Source of the DNA: an uncultured Prevotellaceae bacterium | Lineage (GTDB): Bacteria > Bacteroidota > Bacteroidia > Bacteroidales > Bacteroidaceae | DNA: 39,787 bases | Assembly: GCA_946407895.1 (NCBI GenBank) | Contig: CAMJQA010000028.1 | Location: forward strand, 1 to 39,787 | Reading direction: 5' to 3' | Part shown: positions 28,758 through 39,733 of the stretch, one piece after another | How the letters are laid out: each line of letters begins with the position of its first letter | How positions within the stretch are numbered: the stretch's first letter is position 1 | Notes under the pieces: generated by a model | Databases searched by the model: none | Told to the model about the DNA's origin: nothing | The model's input: only the letters and a program-made list of their open reading frames with translations | Program-made: the position numbers and the translations under genes

Positions 28758-28800
28758 CGAAGAAAAAGTGAGATAACCCCTAATATTAAATATAAGTATT

Positions 28801-29079
28801 ATGATTAGACTGAATTGTTTTTTCCAAGCCAAAGAGGGTCAGTACGACCGCGCTTTGCAGGCAGCCATCGCCCTGGTAGCCAAGACTCAGAGCCACCCAG
28901 GCATGATTTCCTACGACGTTTTCGAGAGTGCTACGCGCCCCGATGTATTCACCTTCATCGAGACCTGGGCCGACCAGGCAGCCCTCGACGCCCACAGCGC
29001 AACGCCCGAGTTCAAGGAGAACGTAGGCATCATACTGGAGTGCGGCGAGATGAAGATTGAGCAGATGGTGAAGGAATAA
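28801..29079 (+). CDS. Antibiotic biosynthesis monooxygenase-like (ABM/YgiN) protein
   Basis: A 92-residue soluble protein with the pattern of the ABM dimeric ferredoxin-like fold: an N-terminal strand (MIRLNCFFQA), a helix, the central SHPGMISYDVFES strand region, and the FIETWADQAALDAHSATPEF segment typical of putative quinol monooxygenases. Length is normal for the family. Members act on quinones or small aromatics, or have no known reaction. The name describes the fold only and does not imply antibiotic synthesis. It stands alone between the divergent beta-galactosidase and the convergent aminopeptidase, with its own candidate promoter and a strong palindromic repeat zone downstream. Confidence 0.85.
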   Translation: MIRLNCFFQAKEGQYDRALQAAIALVAKTQSHPGMISYDVFESATRPDVFTFIETWADQAALDAHSATPEFKENVGIILECGEMKIEQMVKE

Positions 29080-29120
29080 GGCCTCGTCGCTCATCTGACT
29101 TAAGCGTTCCGAAATCGGCT

Positions 29121-29220
29121 AGACCCGGGTCTGTTTTTTGCAAGACCCGGGTTTAGCAAAATTTACACCCGGGTGTAGCAAAACTTACACCCGGGTGTAG
29201 TAGTTCTTTTACACCGGGCG
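29121..29220. repeat. CCCGGG-palindrome tandem repeats, likely bidirectional terminator zone
   Basis: Units built on palindromes AGACCCGGGTCT (29121), AGACCCGGGTTT (29143), ACACCCGGGTGT (29165), ACACCCGGGTGT (29187) and a decayed ACACCGGG (29211). The central units follow a 22-bp period with the linker AGCAAAA(C/T)TT. The first two can pair into a long stem with T-rich GTTTTTTG between or after them. The zone lies between two convergent stop codons (29079 and 29227). Confidence 0.75.
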
Positions 29221-29226
29221 GGGCAC

Positions 29227-30522
29227 TCAGCTAAGGTAGAACTGCGTGAAGGCCCGGATGCAATATTCGTGGTCGCGGACAGATCCCGTCTCGCGAACGC
29301 TGTGCATTGCCAGGATGGGGTTGCCCATATCCACGCCGCGCAGGGGGAGCGACGAGGCCAGGATATTGCCCAATGTGCTGCCTCCGGCCACATCGCTGTG
29401 GTTGACGAAGCGCTGGCAGGGCACACCGGCCAGGCGGCAAAGTTCGGAGAAGACGGCCGCGCTGGCAGCATCGCTGGCGTACTTCTGTGCAGCATTGAAC
29501 TTGATGACAGGTCCGCCACCCAGGACGGGATGGTTCGTGGGGTCGTACTTCTCGCTGTAGTTAGGGTGCCAGGCATGGGCATTGTCGGCCGATACCATGA
29601 ACGCCTGCTCCACGGCCCGGAAGTAATCCTCGCCGGTGCCGCCCTGCAAGGAGACGATGCGCTGCAGGATGCTGGAGAGGAAAGGACTTCCGGCTCCCTG
29701 CTTCGTCTGGCTGCCCGTCTCTTCGTTATCGAAGATGGCCAGCACCTGAGTTGTCTCCGCCTCGCCGCGGCTGCCGGCCATAAGGAGGGCATCCAACCCG
29801 GCAAAGACCATGCTGAGGTCGTCGAGCCGGCCGCTGGAGATGAACTCGTCATGAACGCCGAAGGTACAGGCAGGCGTGGCATCGAAGAGATAAAGGTCGA
29901 AATCGAGTACATCCCCTGCCCCTACCTGGAGCTCCTCCGTAATGACGTTCATGAGCAGCTGGCCGCGCTCAAGTTCCTCGCTGACGATGCCCAAGAGGGG
30001 GAGCATATCCTTCTGCTTGCTCAGTTTTACCCCGTCGTTGACCTGACGGTTGAAGTGAATGGCCAGGTTTGAAATCTGCAACAGGGGACGACGAACATGC
30101 AAGAGACGCGTCTGGGGCCTCATCGGGTCAGACGAGCGCAGGATGACGCGGCCGGCAAGGCTGAGCGGACGGTCGAACCAGGTGGACATAATGGGCCCGC
30201 CATAGACCTCGGTATTCAGCCGCACAATCCCCCCTTCACCCGTCATCTCGGCATTAGGCTTGATGCGGAAGGTAGGTGAATCGCAATGGGCACAGATGAT
30301 GTGGAAGCCGGCCTCGCTGAGCGGACGGCGCCCAATGCGGAAGGCATAGAGCGAGGAATCGTTCTTCTTGACATAAAACTGCCGGCCCTGTGGCATGGAG
30401 CCCAGAGGCTGAGCTGCATCGAGCGGCTCGAAACCCGCCTGCTGAAGTTCCGTCTCAAGGGTCTTAACGGCCAGGAAATTCACTGGCGAAGCATCTAAAA
30501 GCTGTAAAAGTCGCGTTATCAT
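29227..30522 (-). CDS. M18 family aminopeptidase
   Basis: A 431-residue cytoplasmic dinuclear zinc aminopeptidase. Family motifs and likely metal ligands are all present: H79 in AHCDSPTF, D234 in SGRLDDLS, E267/E268 in FDNEETGS, D313 in VSADNAHA and H407 in LAMHSVRE. Length agrees with other bacterial M18 enzymes. These enzymes remove N-terminal residues, often acidic or neutral, from peptides during protein turnover. It is divergent from murQ and convergent with the ABM-like gene, so probably monocistronic. No convincing promoter of its own was seen, and the TAATTTTG at 30525-30532 is too close to the start codon. Confidence 0.93.
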   Translation of the reverse strand: MITRLLQLLDASPVNFLAVKTLETELQQAGFEPLDAAQPLGSMPQGRQFYVKKNDSSLYAFRIGRRPLSEAGFHIICAHCDSPTFRIKPNAEMTGEGGIVRLNTEVYGGPIMSTWFDRPLSLAGRVILRSSDPMRPQTRLLHVRRPLLQISNLAIHFNRQVNDGVKLSKQKDMLPLLGIVSEELERGQLLMNVITEELQVGAGDVLDFDLYLFDATPACTFGVHDEFISSGRLDDLSMVFAGLDALLMAGSRGEAETTQVLAIFDNEETGSQTKQGAGSPFLSSILQRIVSLQGGTGEDYFRAVEQAFMVSADNAHAWHPNYSEKYDPTNHPVLGGGPVIKFNAAQKYASDAASAAVFSELCRLAGVPCQRFVNHSDVAGGSTLGNILASSLPLRGVDMGNPILAMHSVRETGSVRDHEYCIRAFTQFYLS

Positions 30523-30567
30523 ACCAAAATTAAGTCAAATATTAGCTGTTATTTCATTTAAATTATG

Positions 30568-30575
30568 TACTTTTG
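30568..30575 (+). promoter_or_regulatory. Candidate -7 element for murQ
   Basis: TACTTTTG, matching TAnnTTTG, 43 bases before the murQ ATG at 30619. No TTTG was found at -33. Confidence 0.45.
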
Positions 30576-30618
30576 CATCAAATCTTCCGCAAAAATATAA
30601 AAAAGATTGGAAACAGCA

Positions 30619-31422
30619 ATGGAAACGGAGAAGAAAATAACCGAGCAGCCCTCGCACTTCGACCACTTGGAACGCATGACGGCCGGAGAACTGCTCAGGC
30701 ACATAAACGAAGAAGACCATCGAGTGGCAGAATCCGTAAAGCTGGCCATACCGCAGATTCAGGCCCTGGTGGAAGCCATCGAACCCCGAATGCGACGGGG
30801 CGGCAGGCTTTTCTACCTGGGTGCCGGCACAAGCGGGCGGCTGGGCGTGCTGGATGCCAGCGAGCTGCCACCCACCTTCGGAGTGCCCGATACGTGGGTG
30901 ACCGGCCTCATTGCCGGCGGCGACCAGGCCCTGCGCCATGCAGTGGAAAGGGCCGAGGACATAGCCACTCAGGGGTGGACCGACCTGCAGCCGCACCACC
31001 CCACTGCCGACGACACGGTGCTGGGCATTGCCGCCTCGGGCACCACACCCTATGTGGTTGGCGCAGTAAAGGCTGCCCGCGAGCACGGACTGCTGACGGG
31101 CTGCATCACCAGTAACCCGAACACCCCTCTGGCCGAGGAGGCGGAGTTCCCCATCGAAACCATTGTAGGACCAGAATTCGTAACCGGATCGAGCCGCATG
31201 AAGAGCGGTACGGCGCAGAAGATGGTGCTGAACATGATCTCCACCACCCTGATGATACGGCTGGGACGCGTGCAGGGCAACCGAATGGTGAATATGCAGC
31301 TGACGAATGCCAAGTTGGTGGACAGAGGCACCCGCATGCTGCAGGAGTCGCTTGGAATAAGCTACGAAGAGGCGCAGCAACGTCTGCTCGAAGCCGGCAG
31401 CGTGAAGGAGGCGCTGAAATAG
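30619..31422 (+). CDS. murQ: N-acetylmuramic acid 6-phosphate etherase
   Basis: A 267-residue cytoplasmic SIS-domain enzyme that cleaves the lactyl ether of MurNAc-6-phosphate to give GlcNAc-6-phosphate and D-lactate during cell-wall recycling. The SIS phosphosugar loop YLGAGTSGRLGVLDASELPPTF holds the catalytic Glu (E82). A second SIS strand (GIAASGTTPYVVGA) and the signature GPEFVTGSSRMKSGTAQK are clear. It is about 30 residues shorter than E. coli MurQ at the C-terminus, where the UBA-like tail is short. The ATG at 30619 was chosen over an in-frame TTG at 30607. No other MurNAc-recycling gene is nearby. Confidence 0.94.
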   Translation: METEKKITEQPSHFDHLERMTAGELLRHINEEDHRVAESVKLAIPQIQALVEAIEPRMRRGGRLFYLGAGTSGRLGVLDASELPPTFGVPDTWVTGLIAGGDQALRHAVERAEDIATQGWTDLQPHHPTADDTVLGIAASGTTPYVVGAVKAAREHGLLTGCITSNPNTPLAEEAEFPIETIVGPEFVTGSSRMKSGTAQKMVLNMISTTLMIRLGRVQGNRMVNMQLTNAKLVDRGTRMLQESLGISYEEAQQRLLEAGSVKEALK

Positions 31423-31507
31423 ATTACCTGGACAAGCCAAGCCGGCAGAGCCAAGCGGAGAATTGAAAACTGACAGAGAACTATTTAACCCACTTGAACC
31501 ACTCGTC

Positions 31508-32152
31508 ATGCACATAGCCATAGCAGGAAACATAGGAAGCGGGAAGACAACCCTGACGCGTATGCTGGCCGCTCACTACGGCTGGAAGCCACAATTCGAG
31601 GCCGTCAGCTACAACCCCTATCTGGAGGACTACTACCACGACATACCCAGATGGTCCTTCGCCATGGAGGTGTTCTTCCTGAAGGAGAGATTCCGCAACG
31701 TGCTGGAGATTGCACACACCCAGGGAACCATCATTCAGGACCGCAGCATACACGAGGGTGTATATGTATTTGCAACCAACAGCCACCGCCTGGGTTATCT
31801 CTCCGACAAAGACTTCCAGACCTTTATGGAACTGTTCCAGCTGATGACGGATATGGTGCGCTATCCCGACCTGATGATATACCTGCGCTCCGGCATACCA
31901 CACCTGGTGCATAACATACAAAAGCGCGGACGCGACTATGAGCAGGCCATACAACTGGAATACCTGAAGGGGCTGAACGAACTCTACGAAGACTTCATCT
32001 GCCGGAAATACCAGGGCCGCGTGCTCACAATCGATGTGGACGACATGGATTACCAAAACAACAGGCAAGACTTCCAGTTCATCACCGACAAGCTGGATGC
32101 CCTCGTCTATGGACTTTTCCCCCTGGAGCAGCAGATTACTGACAAAGAATAA
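31508..32152 (+). CDS. Deoxynucleoside kinase, first of a tandem pair
   Basis: A 214-residue cytoplasmic kinase of the dCK/dGK family, which phosphorylates deoxynucleosides with ATP for salvage. The P-loop GNIGSGKTT is at 7-15, the substrate-binding region reads PRWSFAMEVFFL, the ERS/DRS motif is QDRSIHEG, and the lid arginines lie in KRGRDYE. The ATG at 31508 places the P-loop at the position seen in the neighbouring paralogue. An upstream in-frame ATG at 31463 would add 15 unsupported residues. It is followed 28 bases later by a clearly homologous kinase. In lactobacilli, adjacent kinases of this family form a deoxyadenosine/deoxyguanosine kinase heterodimer. A similar pairing is plausible here but unproven. 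Confidence 0.92.
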   Translation: MHIAIAGNIGSGKTTLTRMLAAHYGWKPQFEAVSYNPYLEDYYHDIPRWSFAMEVFFLKERFRNVLEIAHTQGTIIQDRSIHEGVYVFATNSHRLGYLSDKDFQTFMELFQLMTDMVRYPDLMIYLRSGIPHLVHNIQKRGRDYEQAIQLEYLKGLNELYEDFICRKYQGRVLTIDVDDMDYQNNRQDFQFITDKLDALVYGLFPLEQQITDKE

Positions 32153-32180
32153 CTGAAACCCTATTTTTGAACTCTTATCT

Positions 32181-32792
32181 ATGCATATAGCTATAGCCGG
32201 AAACATAGGCAGCGGCAAAACAACGCTGACCAAGATGCTCGCCAAGCGCTACGGATGGACACCGCGCTTTGAACCGGTAGATGTGAACCCCTACCTCGCT
32301 GACTTCTACGAAGACATGAACCGATGGTCATTCAACCTGCAGATATATTTCCTGAACAAGAGGTTCCGCGATATCGTGGAGATTTCCAAGTCGGAGGACA
32401 CAATTATACAGGACCGCACCATCTTCGAGGACGCCCGCATCTTTGCCCCCAACCTGCACGAGCAGGGCTACATGAGCGACCGCGACTTCCAGAACTATTC
32501 CGACCTGTTCGACCTGATGATGTCGCTCGTAGGCCTGCCCGACCTGCTCATCTACATCCGCAGCACCATCCCCAACCTGATTGCACAGATAAGCAAGCGC
32601 GGACGAGACTATGAGCAGAGCATACGCATCGACTACCTGACCGGCCTTAACAACCGCTACGAGGAATGGGTAGGGAAATATCCCGGCAAACTGCTCGTAG
32701 TGGACGGTGACAAGCTGAAGTTCGAGAGCAATCCGCGGGACTTCCAGGCAATTACCGAGCAGATTGACTCCCTGCTATACGGACTTTTCTGA
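32181..32792 (+). CDS. Deoxynucleoside kinase, second of a tandem pair
   Basis: A 203-residue paralogue of the preceding gene, alike over the whole length: an identical start MHIAIAGNIGSGKTTLT, then NRWSFNLQIYFL, QDRTIFED and KRGRDYEQS. Where the first copy has QDRSIHEG, this one has QDRTIFED, next to the base-recognition pocket, so the two probably prefer different deoxynucleosides. It lacks the 10-residue charged tail of the first copy. The 28-base gap and shared strand indicate cotranscription and a duplication that has since diverged. Confidence 0.92.
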   Translation: MHIAIAGNIGSGKTTLTKMLAKRYGWTPRFEPVDVNPYLADFYEDMNRWSFNLQIYFLNKRFRDIVEISKSEDTIIQDRTIFEDARIFAPNLHEQGYMSDRDFQNYSDLFDLMMSLVGLPDLLIYIRSTIPNLIAQISKRGRDYEQSIRIDYLTGLNNRYEEWVGKYPGKLLVVDGDKLKFESNPRDFQAITEQIDSLLYGLF

Positions 32793-32847
32793 AAGACAAA
32801 ACGCATTACATCAACCATCAATTCAAAATACAGGACATCAGACAACT

Positions 32848-35531
<2,684 letters not shown>

Positions 35532-35551
35532 AAAATGAACGCCGCAACAAT

Positions 35552-36577
35552 ATGAAACGACTTATCCTCGGCTGCCTGCTACAACTCGTCCTAAGCACAG
35601 CCTTCGCCCAAAAGAGCACAACCGTCAGGGTGGACAAGATATGGGACAACGGCACACACGCAGCCTTCACATCGCTCATCAAGTACAAGGGACGTTTCTA
35701 TTGCTCTTTCCGCGAAGGGTACAGCCATATCTTCGACGAGAACGGGAAGGCGGAGGGAAAAGTGCGCATACTGGAATCTCGCAACGGGAAAAAATGGCAC
35801 TCGGTGGCTTGTTTCGGTAGCGAGGGAACCGACCTGCGCGACCCCAAGCTATCGATAACCCCCGACGGGCGGCTCATGGTCACCATCGGCGGTTCTGTCT
35901 ATAGAGACAGGAAGCATGTAAAATCTATTCCCATGGTATGCTTTAGCCAGGACGGCCGCAACTACACCGCCCCACAGCCCATAGAAATCAGCCGCGAGGC
36001 AAGAACCACTCACGACTGGGTATGGCGCGTCACCTGGAACGGCGACACCGGCTACGGCGTGAGCTACTCGGGCGCGAAGCCAGACACCCTGAGCCTGCTG
36101 CGAACGAGCGACGGCGTGCACTACGACCTCGTTGCCGAGATGCCCATAGCCGGTTTCCCTAATGAAACTACCATACGCTTCCTGCCAGACGGGCGTATGA
36201 TGCAGATGGTGCGCCGCGACGGAGCCGATGCACAGGGCTACTGGGGCGTCAGCCAGCCGCCATATACAAGTTGGGAATGGAAGCCCATGGGATTCCGCAT
36301 CGGAGGACAAGATTTCATTACACTTGAGAACGGAAAGCTCATCTTAGCCACACGAACCTATTTCAACAGAGGGCACTGCAAGACTGCCCTGTTCAGGGGA
36401 ACCGCAGAGGGGGATTGGGAAGAAATCTACGTCCTCCCCTCCGATGGAGATACAAGTTACCCTGGCCTTCTCGTTGAGGGAAAAGAAGTATGGGTGAGCT
36501 ATTATGCCTCCACGGCACAACCGGGAAAAGCTGCAATATACCTGGCCAAAGTGCCACTATCGCTGTTCTTGGAATAA
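35552..36577 (+). CDS. Secreted Asp-box (sialidase-like) beta-propeller protein
   Basis: A 341-residue exported protein with signal peptide 1-19 (ending TAFAQ). Three Asp-box-like turns are visible: SRNGKKW (76-82), SQDGRNY (132-138) and TSDGVHY (185-191), spaced as in a six-bladed beta-propeller. The FRIP motif and other GH33 sialidase residues are not evident, so sialidase activity should not be assumed. A glycosidase or binding protein acting on plant glycans is equally likely. It begins 20 bases after the xylanase/esterase stop and is probably cotranscribed with it. The ATG at 35552 was chosen for the signal peptide; the frame is open back to 35387 inside the esterase. It converges on the rhamnosidase across an 18-bp repeat array. 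Confidence 0.8.
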   Translation: MKRLILGCLLQLVLSTAFAQKSTTVRVDKIWDNGTHAAFTSLIKYKGRFYCSFREGYSHIFDENGKAEGKVRILESRNGKKWHSVACFGSEGTDLRDPKLSITPDGRLMVTIGGSVYRDRKHVKSIPMVCFSQDGRNYTAPQPIEISREARTTHDWVWRVTWNGDTGYGVSYSGAKPDTLSLLRTSDGVHYDLVAEMPIAGFPNETTIRFLPDGRMMQMVRRDGADAQGYWGVSQPPYTSWEWKPMGFRIGGQDFITLENGKLILATRTYFNRGHCKTALFRGTAEGDWEEIYVLPSDGDTSYPGLLVEGKEVWVSYYASTAQPGKAAIYLAKVPLSLFLE

Positions 36578-36590
36578 GGCAAACTCTTTT

Positions 36591-36749
36591 CAGAACGTCA
36601 TACCCGTCCAGAACGTCAAACCCGTTCAGAACGTCATATTCGTTCCAGACGATAAACCCGTTCAGAACGTCAAACTCGTTCAGGACGTCATATTCGTTCA
36701 AGACGTCAAACCCGTCCAGAACGTCAAACTCGTTCAGGACGATGTCGTT
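36591..36749. repeat. 18-bp tandem repeat array, about nine units
   Basis: Units of 18 bp (one of 17, one of 19, the last partial) with core CAGAACGTCAAACCCGTT. The tail alternates between AAACCCGTT/AAACTCGTT and ATATTCGTT forms, hinting at a 36-bp higher-order period. There are no unique spacers. It starts 13 bases after the Asp-box protein stop and ends 62 bases before the rhamnosidase stop, between convergent genes. Since 18 is a multiple of three, several frames stay open and give hexapeptide repeats, but none has a credible start. Confidence 0.9.
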
Positions 36750-36811
36750 GCCTTTTCGATTGATATTATACGGTCATCCCGCACAATAAATATCTTTACA
36801 TTTCTCCGTCT

Positions 36812-39277
36812 TCAGAATTCCACCTTCTGCTTTCCGGGCCGCAGAGGAATCTCCTGTCCCTTCCATACGAAGGTACCAGACAGACCCTCAGGCAGGGTCA
36901 CCGTGCCCGATACGCCATCGCCCCGGAAACGCAGATTGGTAAGGATCATACCCCGGGGATGCGGCGTGGCAGAGTCTATCCACTTCAGCCCGCCCGGCTG
37001 CGGAGCTATGCACACAGACCGGAACCAGGGCTCGGCCGGTCTGATACCGGCAACGGCCGAATGCAGGAAGAAAAGGGGATGTGCTCCCCAGGCGTGGCAG
37101 TCGCTCTTGGTCTCGAAATCGTCATCCTCCAGGGGGCAGCGGATACCCCACTTTACATGATCGCGCCAGAAATCCATCTTCTTCATGAAGAAGTCCATAC
37201 GCCCCTTTCGGGCAAAGGCCTCGAAAAGATAGTAGCGGAAGTAGTCCGTGGCTACCGCTATGTCCGTACGCTCTGTAAGCCCCCGGAATGCAGCCTCCTC
37301 CTGCTCGGGAGACAGAATACCGGCCAGAATGGCCAGACACTGCGAGTGCTGGCTGAAGCTGTCCTTTCCGGGCGTATCGGCTATCATGCCATTAGCCTCG
37401 TCCCAGAATTTCTCCACCACCTGTTGCCCAAGTGCCTTGGCCTTGGACAGCCAGACCTGTGCCAAGGCTTCGTTGCCCATCTGCCCGATAACCCTTGCCG
37501 CTGACTGAAGAGACAGAATGTAGAAGAGGTTGCTCTGCGAGTTCACGCCCTTGCCAGGCAGTCCCCCTGGCGGAATGCCGGCATACCAATCGCGGGGTTT
37601 CTGAACCCAGTCGATGAAGCTCCATCCGGGCAGATTTTCCAGCAGACCTTCTTCGTTCTCGAACTGTTCCAGGCCCATTATCGTATGGCACAGTCCGGGC
37701 ATGCGAGCCTTGAGCCATTGGGCATTCTCGTGCCACATCATGTAGCTCTCCAGCAGCATGGGCCAGATCATCGTGTAGGTGGCCGATTCCTGAGTGCCGG
37801 TGGTGGGAAAGTTCATCGGCAGCATTCCATTGTCGCGGCGCGCAAAGTCATAGAGCGAGATGCAACGGCGTATCAGTCGGTCGTCGGCATACATCACAGC
37901 CATTATATTGGCCTGGACGTACGAATCGCCTATATACATCTGCTGCTCATAGTGGGGTCCGTCACAAAGGGTCTCGTGCGTGTCCATCTGCATACCTCGG
38001 ATGCATACCTGCTGTACGCCTTCGAGCGAAGCATCATCGCACCGGAAATGCGAGGTGATGGGCGTGGGATAGCGCGTCTCCAGTATGCTGATGTCCTTGA
38101 TTGTCAACGGTTCGTCGGTAGTCTTAATCTCCAACTGACACCATCGCCCGGCCCGCCACCAGGGGACTCCCATACGGGCTTCTTCCCGCCCGTCGGGGAA
38201 GAACCGGTCGCAGGGGCCCGAGCAATTCTTGCCCACAAACTCGTTGCGGTTCCCCTTGTGCTTGTTCTCGTCCTTTGGGCCTTCAACCCACATCCACCGC
38301 ACCTCGGAACCCTTTCCGCCGCTCACCACCAGTTCGGGATAGGCACAGTAGTAGTTGTCAAGATCCAGCAAGACACAGCGTATCGAATGGGCGGGAATGG
38401 TCACGGGCCGCCCCTTCTGCAGCAGGGCATTCAGGTCCTTAATCATTGGGTGCCGCCCGTCCTCCTCCTTGTAATACTCACCTCGGTCGAAGGTTTCCCT
38501 GGCTGCGCGAAACAGACCCGGGCGAACCCGTTCGTACATCTGGTCGGGAAGCGGCGTGGGAAAGAGCATCCACCCCCTCATGCGAATGCCGCAAACGTTG
38601 AAGGACACCGGCTCGCGCACCATAATCGGCTTCTGGTATTCATCCGGGGCGGGCTGCTCGTCGATGAGCGAACAGCCGCTCACCTCGCACTGTGCGCCCA
38701 CACCGAAGTTGTGCCGCATTCCTTCGCGCCTCATCTTCACGTTCCGAAGCTCAGCTACGCTCCATTTGGCCTTTCCTGTGCTAAGCCGGGCATCGTATTC
38801 TCCCTCGGCCTTCAAGATGAATCCGCCTCGCCAGGAGAGCTGAGCGGACGGGGCATAGGGTCCCATCACCCATACGACAGCCTCCATAAGGTGAGGTCCA
38901 GGCGAGAGCCGGGCTTCATAGGACTGATAGAGCCAGTTCTCCACCATACCCCGATGCGGCCCGAACGATACAGGCTCCCCGTCGAGAAGAAGAATGAATC
39001 GCTCGTCGGCACTGACATCGAAGCGCAACGGGGACTCGTCTGCGGTGAACTCGCACCGGAAGCGCAGGAAGGCGTATTTATCCACCTCGCCATGAGAGAC
39101 GGCTGTGGGATGCCATATCCAGTGGGCATCGTCTATGTCCTGCACCCGCGAGACATTCGTATCGCCACGCTGTAAGCGCTCTGTCCTGAATATCTGTTCG
39201 ATAACCACCTGGGCAAAAGCACCGAACGGCGCGATATAGGATATCGCCATAACCGAAAAAATCAATAATATCCTCAT
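36812..39277 (-). CDS. GH78-like alpha-L-rhamnosidase, secreted
   Basis: An 821-residue exported protein (signal peptide 1-22, ending GAFAQ). Residues about 45-190 and 190-390 are beta-sandwich domains (LRFDVSADERFILLLDGEPV resembles the Bac_rhamnosid_N region). Residues about 405-740 form the alpha/alpha barrel with LCDGPHYEQQMYIGDSYVQ. E444 lies where GH78 enzymes have the general acid (the DERxxWxGD region), but the motif is divergent. The C-terminus is a small beta domain. The expected action is release of alpha-L-rhamnose from rhamnogalacturonan or glycosides. Divergence of the acid motif leaves the exact substrate open. It is alone on the minus strand, between the 18-bp array and the tRNA cluster, and no clear promoter was seen in 39278-39420. 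Confidence 0.87.
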   Translation of the reverse strand: MRILLIFSVMAISYIAPFGAFAQVVIEQIFRTERLQRGDTNVSRVQDIDDAHWIWHPTAVSHGEVDKYAFLRFRCEFTADESPLRFDVSADERFILLLDGEPVSFGPHRGMVENWLYQSYEARLSPGPHLMEAVVWVMGPYAPSAQLSWRGGFILKAEGEYDARLSTGKAKWSVAELRNVKMRREGMRHNFGVGAQCEVSGCSLIDEQPAPDEYQKPIMVREPVSFNVCGIRMRGWMLFPTPLPDQMYERVRPGLFRAARETFDRGEYYKEEDGRHPMIKDLNALLQKGRPVTIPAHSIRCVLLDLDNYYCAYPELVVSGGKGSEVRWMWVEGPKDENKHKGNRNEFVGKNCSGPCDRFFPDGREEARMGVPWWRAGRWCQLEIKTTDEPLTIKDISILETRYPTPITSHFRCDDASLEGVQQVCIRGMQMDTHETLCDGPHYEQQMYIGDSYVQANIMAVMYADDRLIRRCISLYDFARRDNGMLPMNFPTTGTQESATYTMIWPMLLESYMMWHENAQWLKARMPGLCHTIMGLEQFENEEGLLENLPGWSFIDWVQKPRDWYAGIPPGGLPGKGVNSQSNLFYILSLQSAARVIGQMGNEALAQVWLSKAKALGQQVVEKFWDEANGMIADTPGKDSFSQHSQCLAILAGILSPEQEEAAFRGLTERTDIAVATDYFRYYLFEAFARKGRMDFFMKKMDFWRDHVKWGIRCPLEDDDFETKSDCHAWGAHPLFFLHSAVAGIRPAEPWFRSVCIAPQPGGLKWIDSATPHPRGMILTNLRFRGDGVSGTVTLPEGLSGTFVWKGQEIPLRPGKQKVEF

Positions 39278-39424
39278 ACCTATTTCTTTTGTTAGTTTCG
39301 TTTTCTCGTTCCACTCTCATTCCAACACTTTCACCTCTACCACTTGCCTTGTCCTAACTGAGTCTCCTAAGACTCTTCTGAGTTGCAGAAGGTTAGCATG
39401 GCAGAGGATCCAGAATAATGGATA

Positions 39425-39461
39425 TAAAAAAAGATTCCAAATCTCCCGACTTAGAATCTTT
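39425..39461 (-). terminator. Rho-independent terminator of the tRNA cluster
   Basis: On the minus strand an 8-bp stem AAAGATTC/GAATCTTT with a 16-nt loop is followed by a run of T residues. It lies 38 bases downstream of tRNA-Asp. It also separates the tRNA transcript from the rhamnosidase gene. Confidence 0.7.
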
Positions 39462-39498
39462 ACCTTAAAAATCTAATACCATGAAAAACACTTATTCG

Positions 39499-39573
39499 CG
39501 GTGCGTACGGGACTCGAACCCGTGACCCCATGCGTGACAGGCATGTATTCTAACCAAGCTGAACTAACGCACC
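39499..39573 (-). tRNA. tRNA-Asp (GTC)
   Basis: A 75-nt cloverleaf on the minus strand: acceptor GGTGCGT/ACGCACC, anticodon loop CTGTCAC (anticodon GTC), T-loop GTTCGAGTC, discriminator G as expected for Asp. CCA is not encoded. Confidence 0.95.
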
Positions 39574-39647
39574 ATTATGTTTAAAGAACACTTTACATTG
39601 GCAAACGAAACTCAATGCTGTTATGACCTTGAACTCCATTTTGCTCT

Positions 39648-39723
<76 letters not shown>

Positions 39724-39733
39724 ATTGGCTTAG

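Noticed and set aside
29121-29220. Possible CRISPR array
   Set aside because: Linkers between palindromes are themselves repeated and about 10 bases long; no cas genes.
36591-36749. Possible CRISPR array
   Set aside because: Units are directly adjacent with no unique spacers, and no cas genes are present.
36504-37160. Frame encoding hexapeptide repeats (VQNVKP-like) across the 18-bp array
   Set aside because: The period comes from an 18-bp DNA repeat that keeps all frames open. It begins inside one gene and ends antisense to another.
37685-39175. Open frame of 496 codons antisense to the rhamnosidase
   Set aside because: Antisense shadow; the minus-strand frame has a signal peptide and family motifs, this one has none.
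39360-39375. Hairpin GAGTC-TCCTAA-GACTC in the rhamnosidase upstream region
   Set aside because: Stem of 5 bp without a T-run or known operator pattern; not enough to call a regulatory site.
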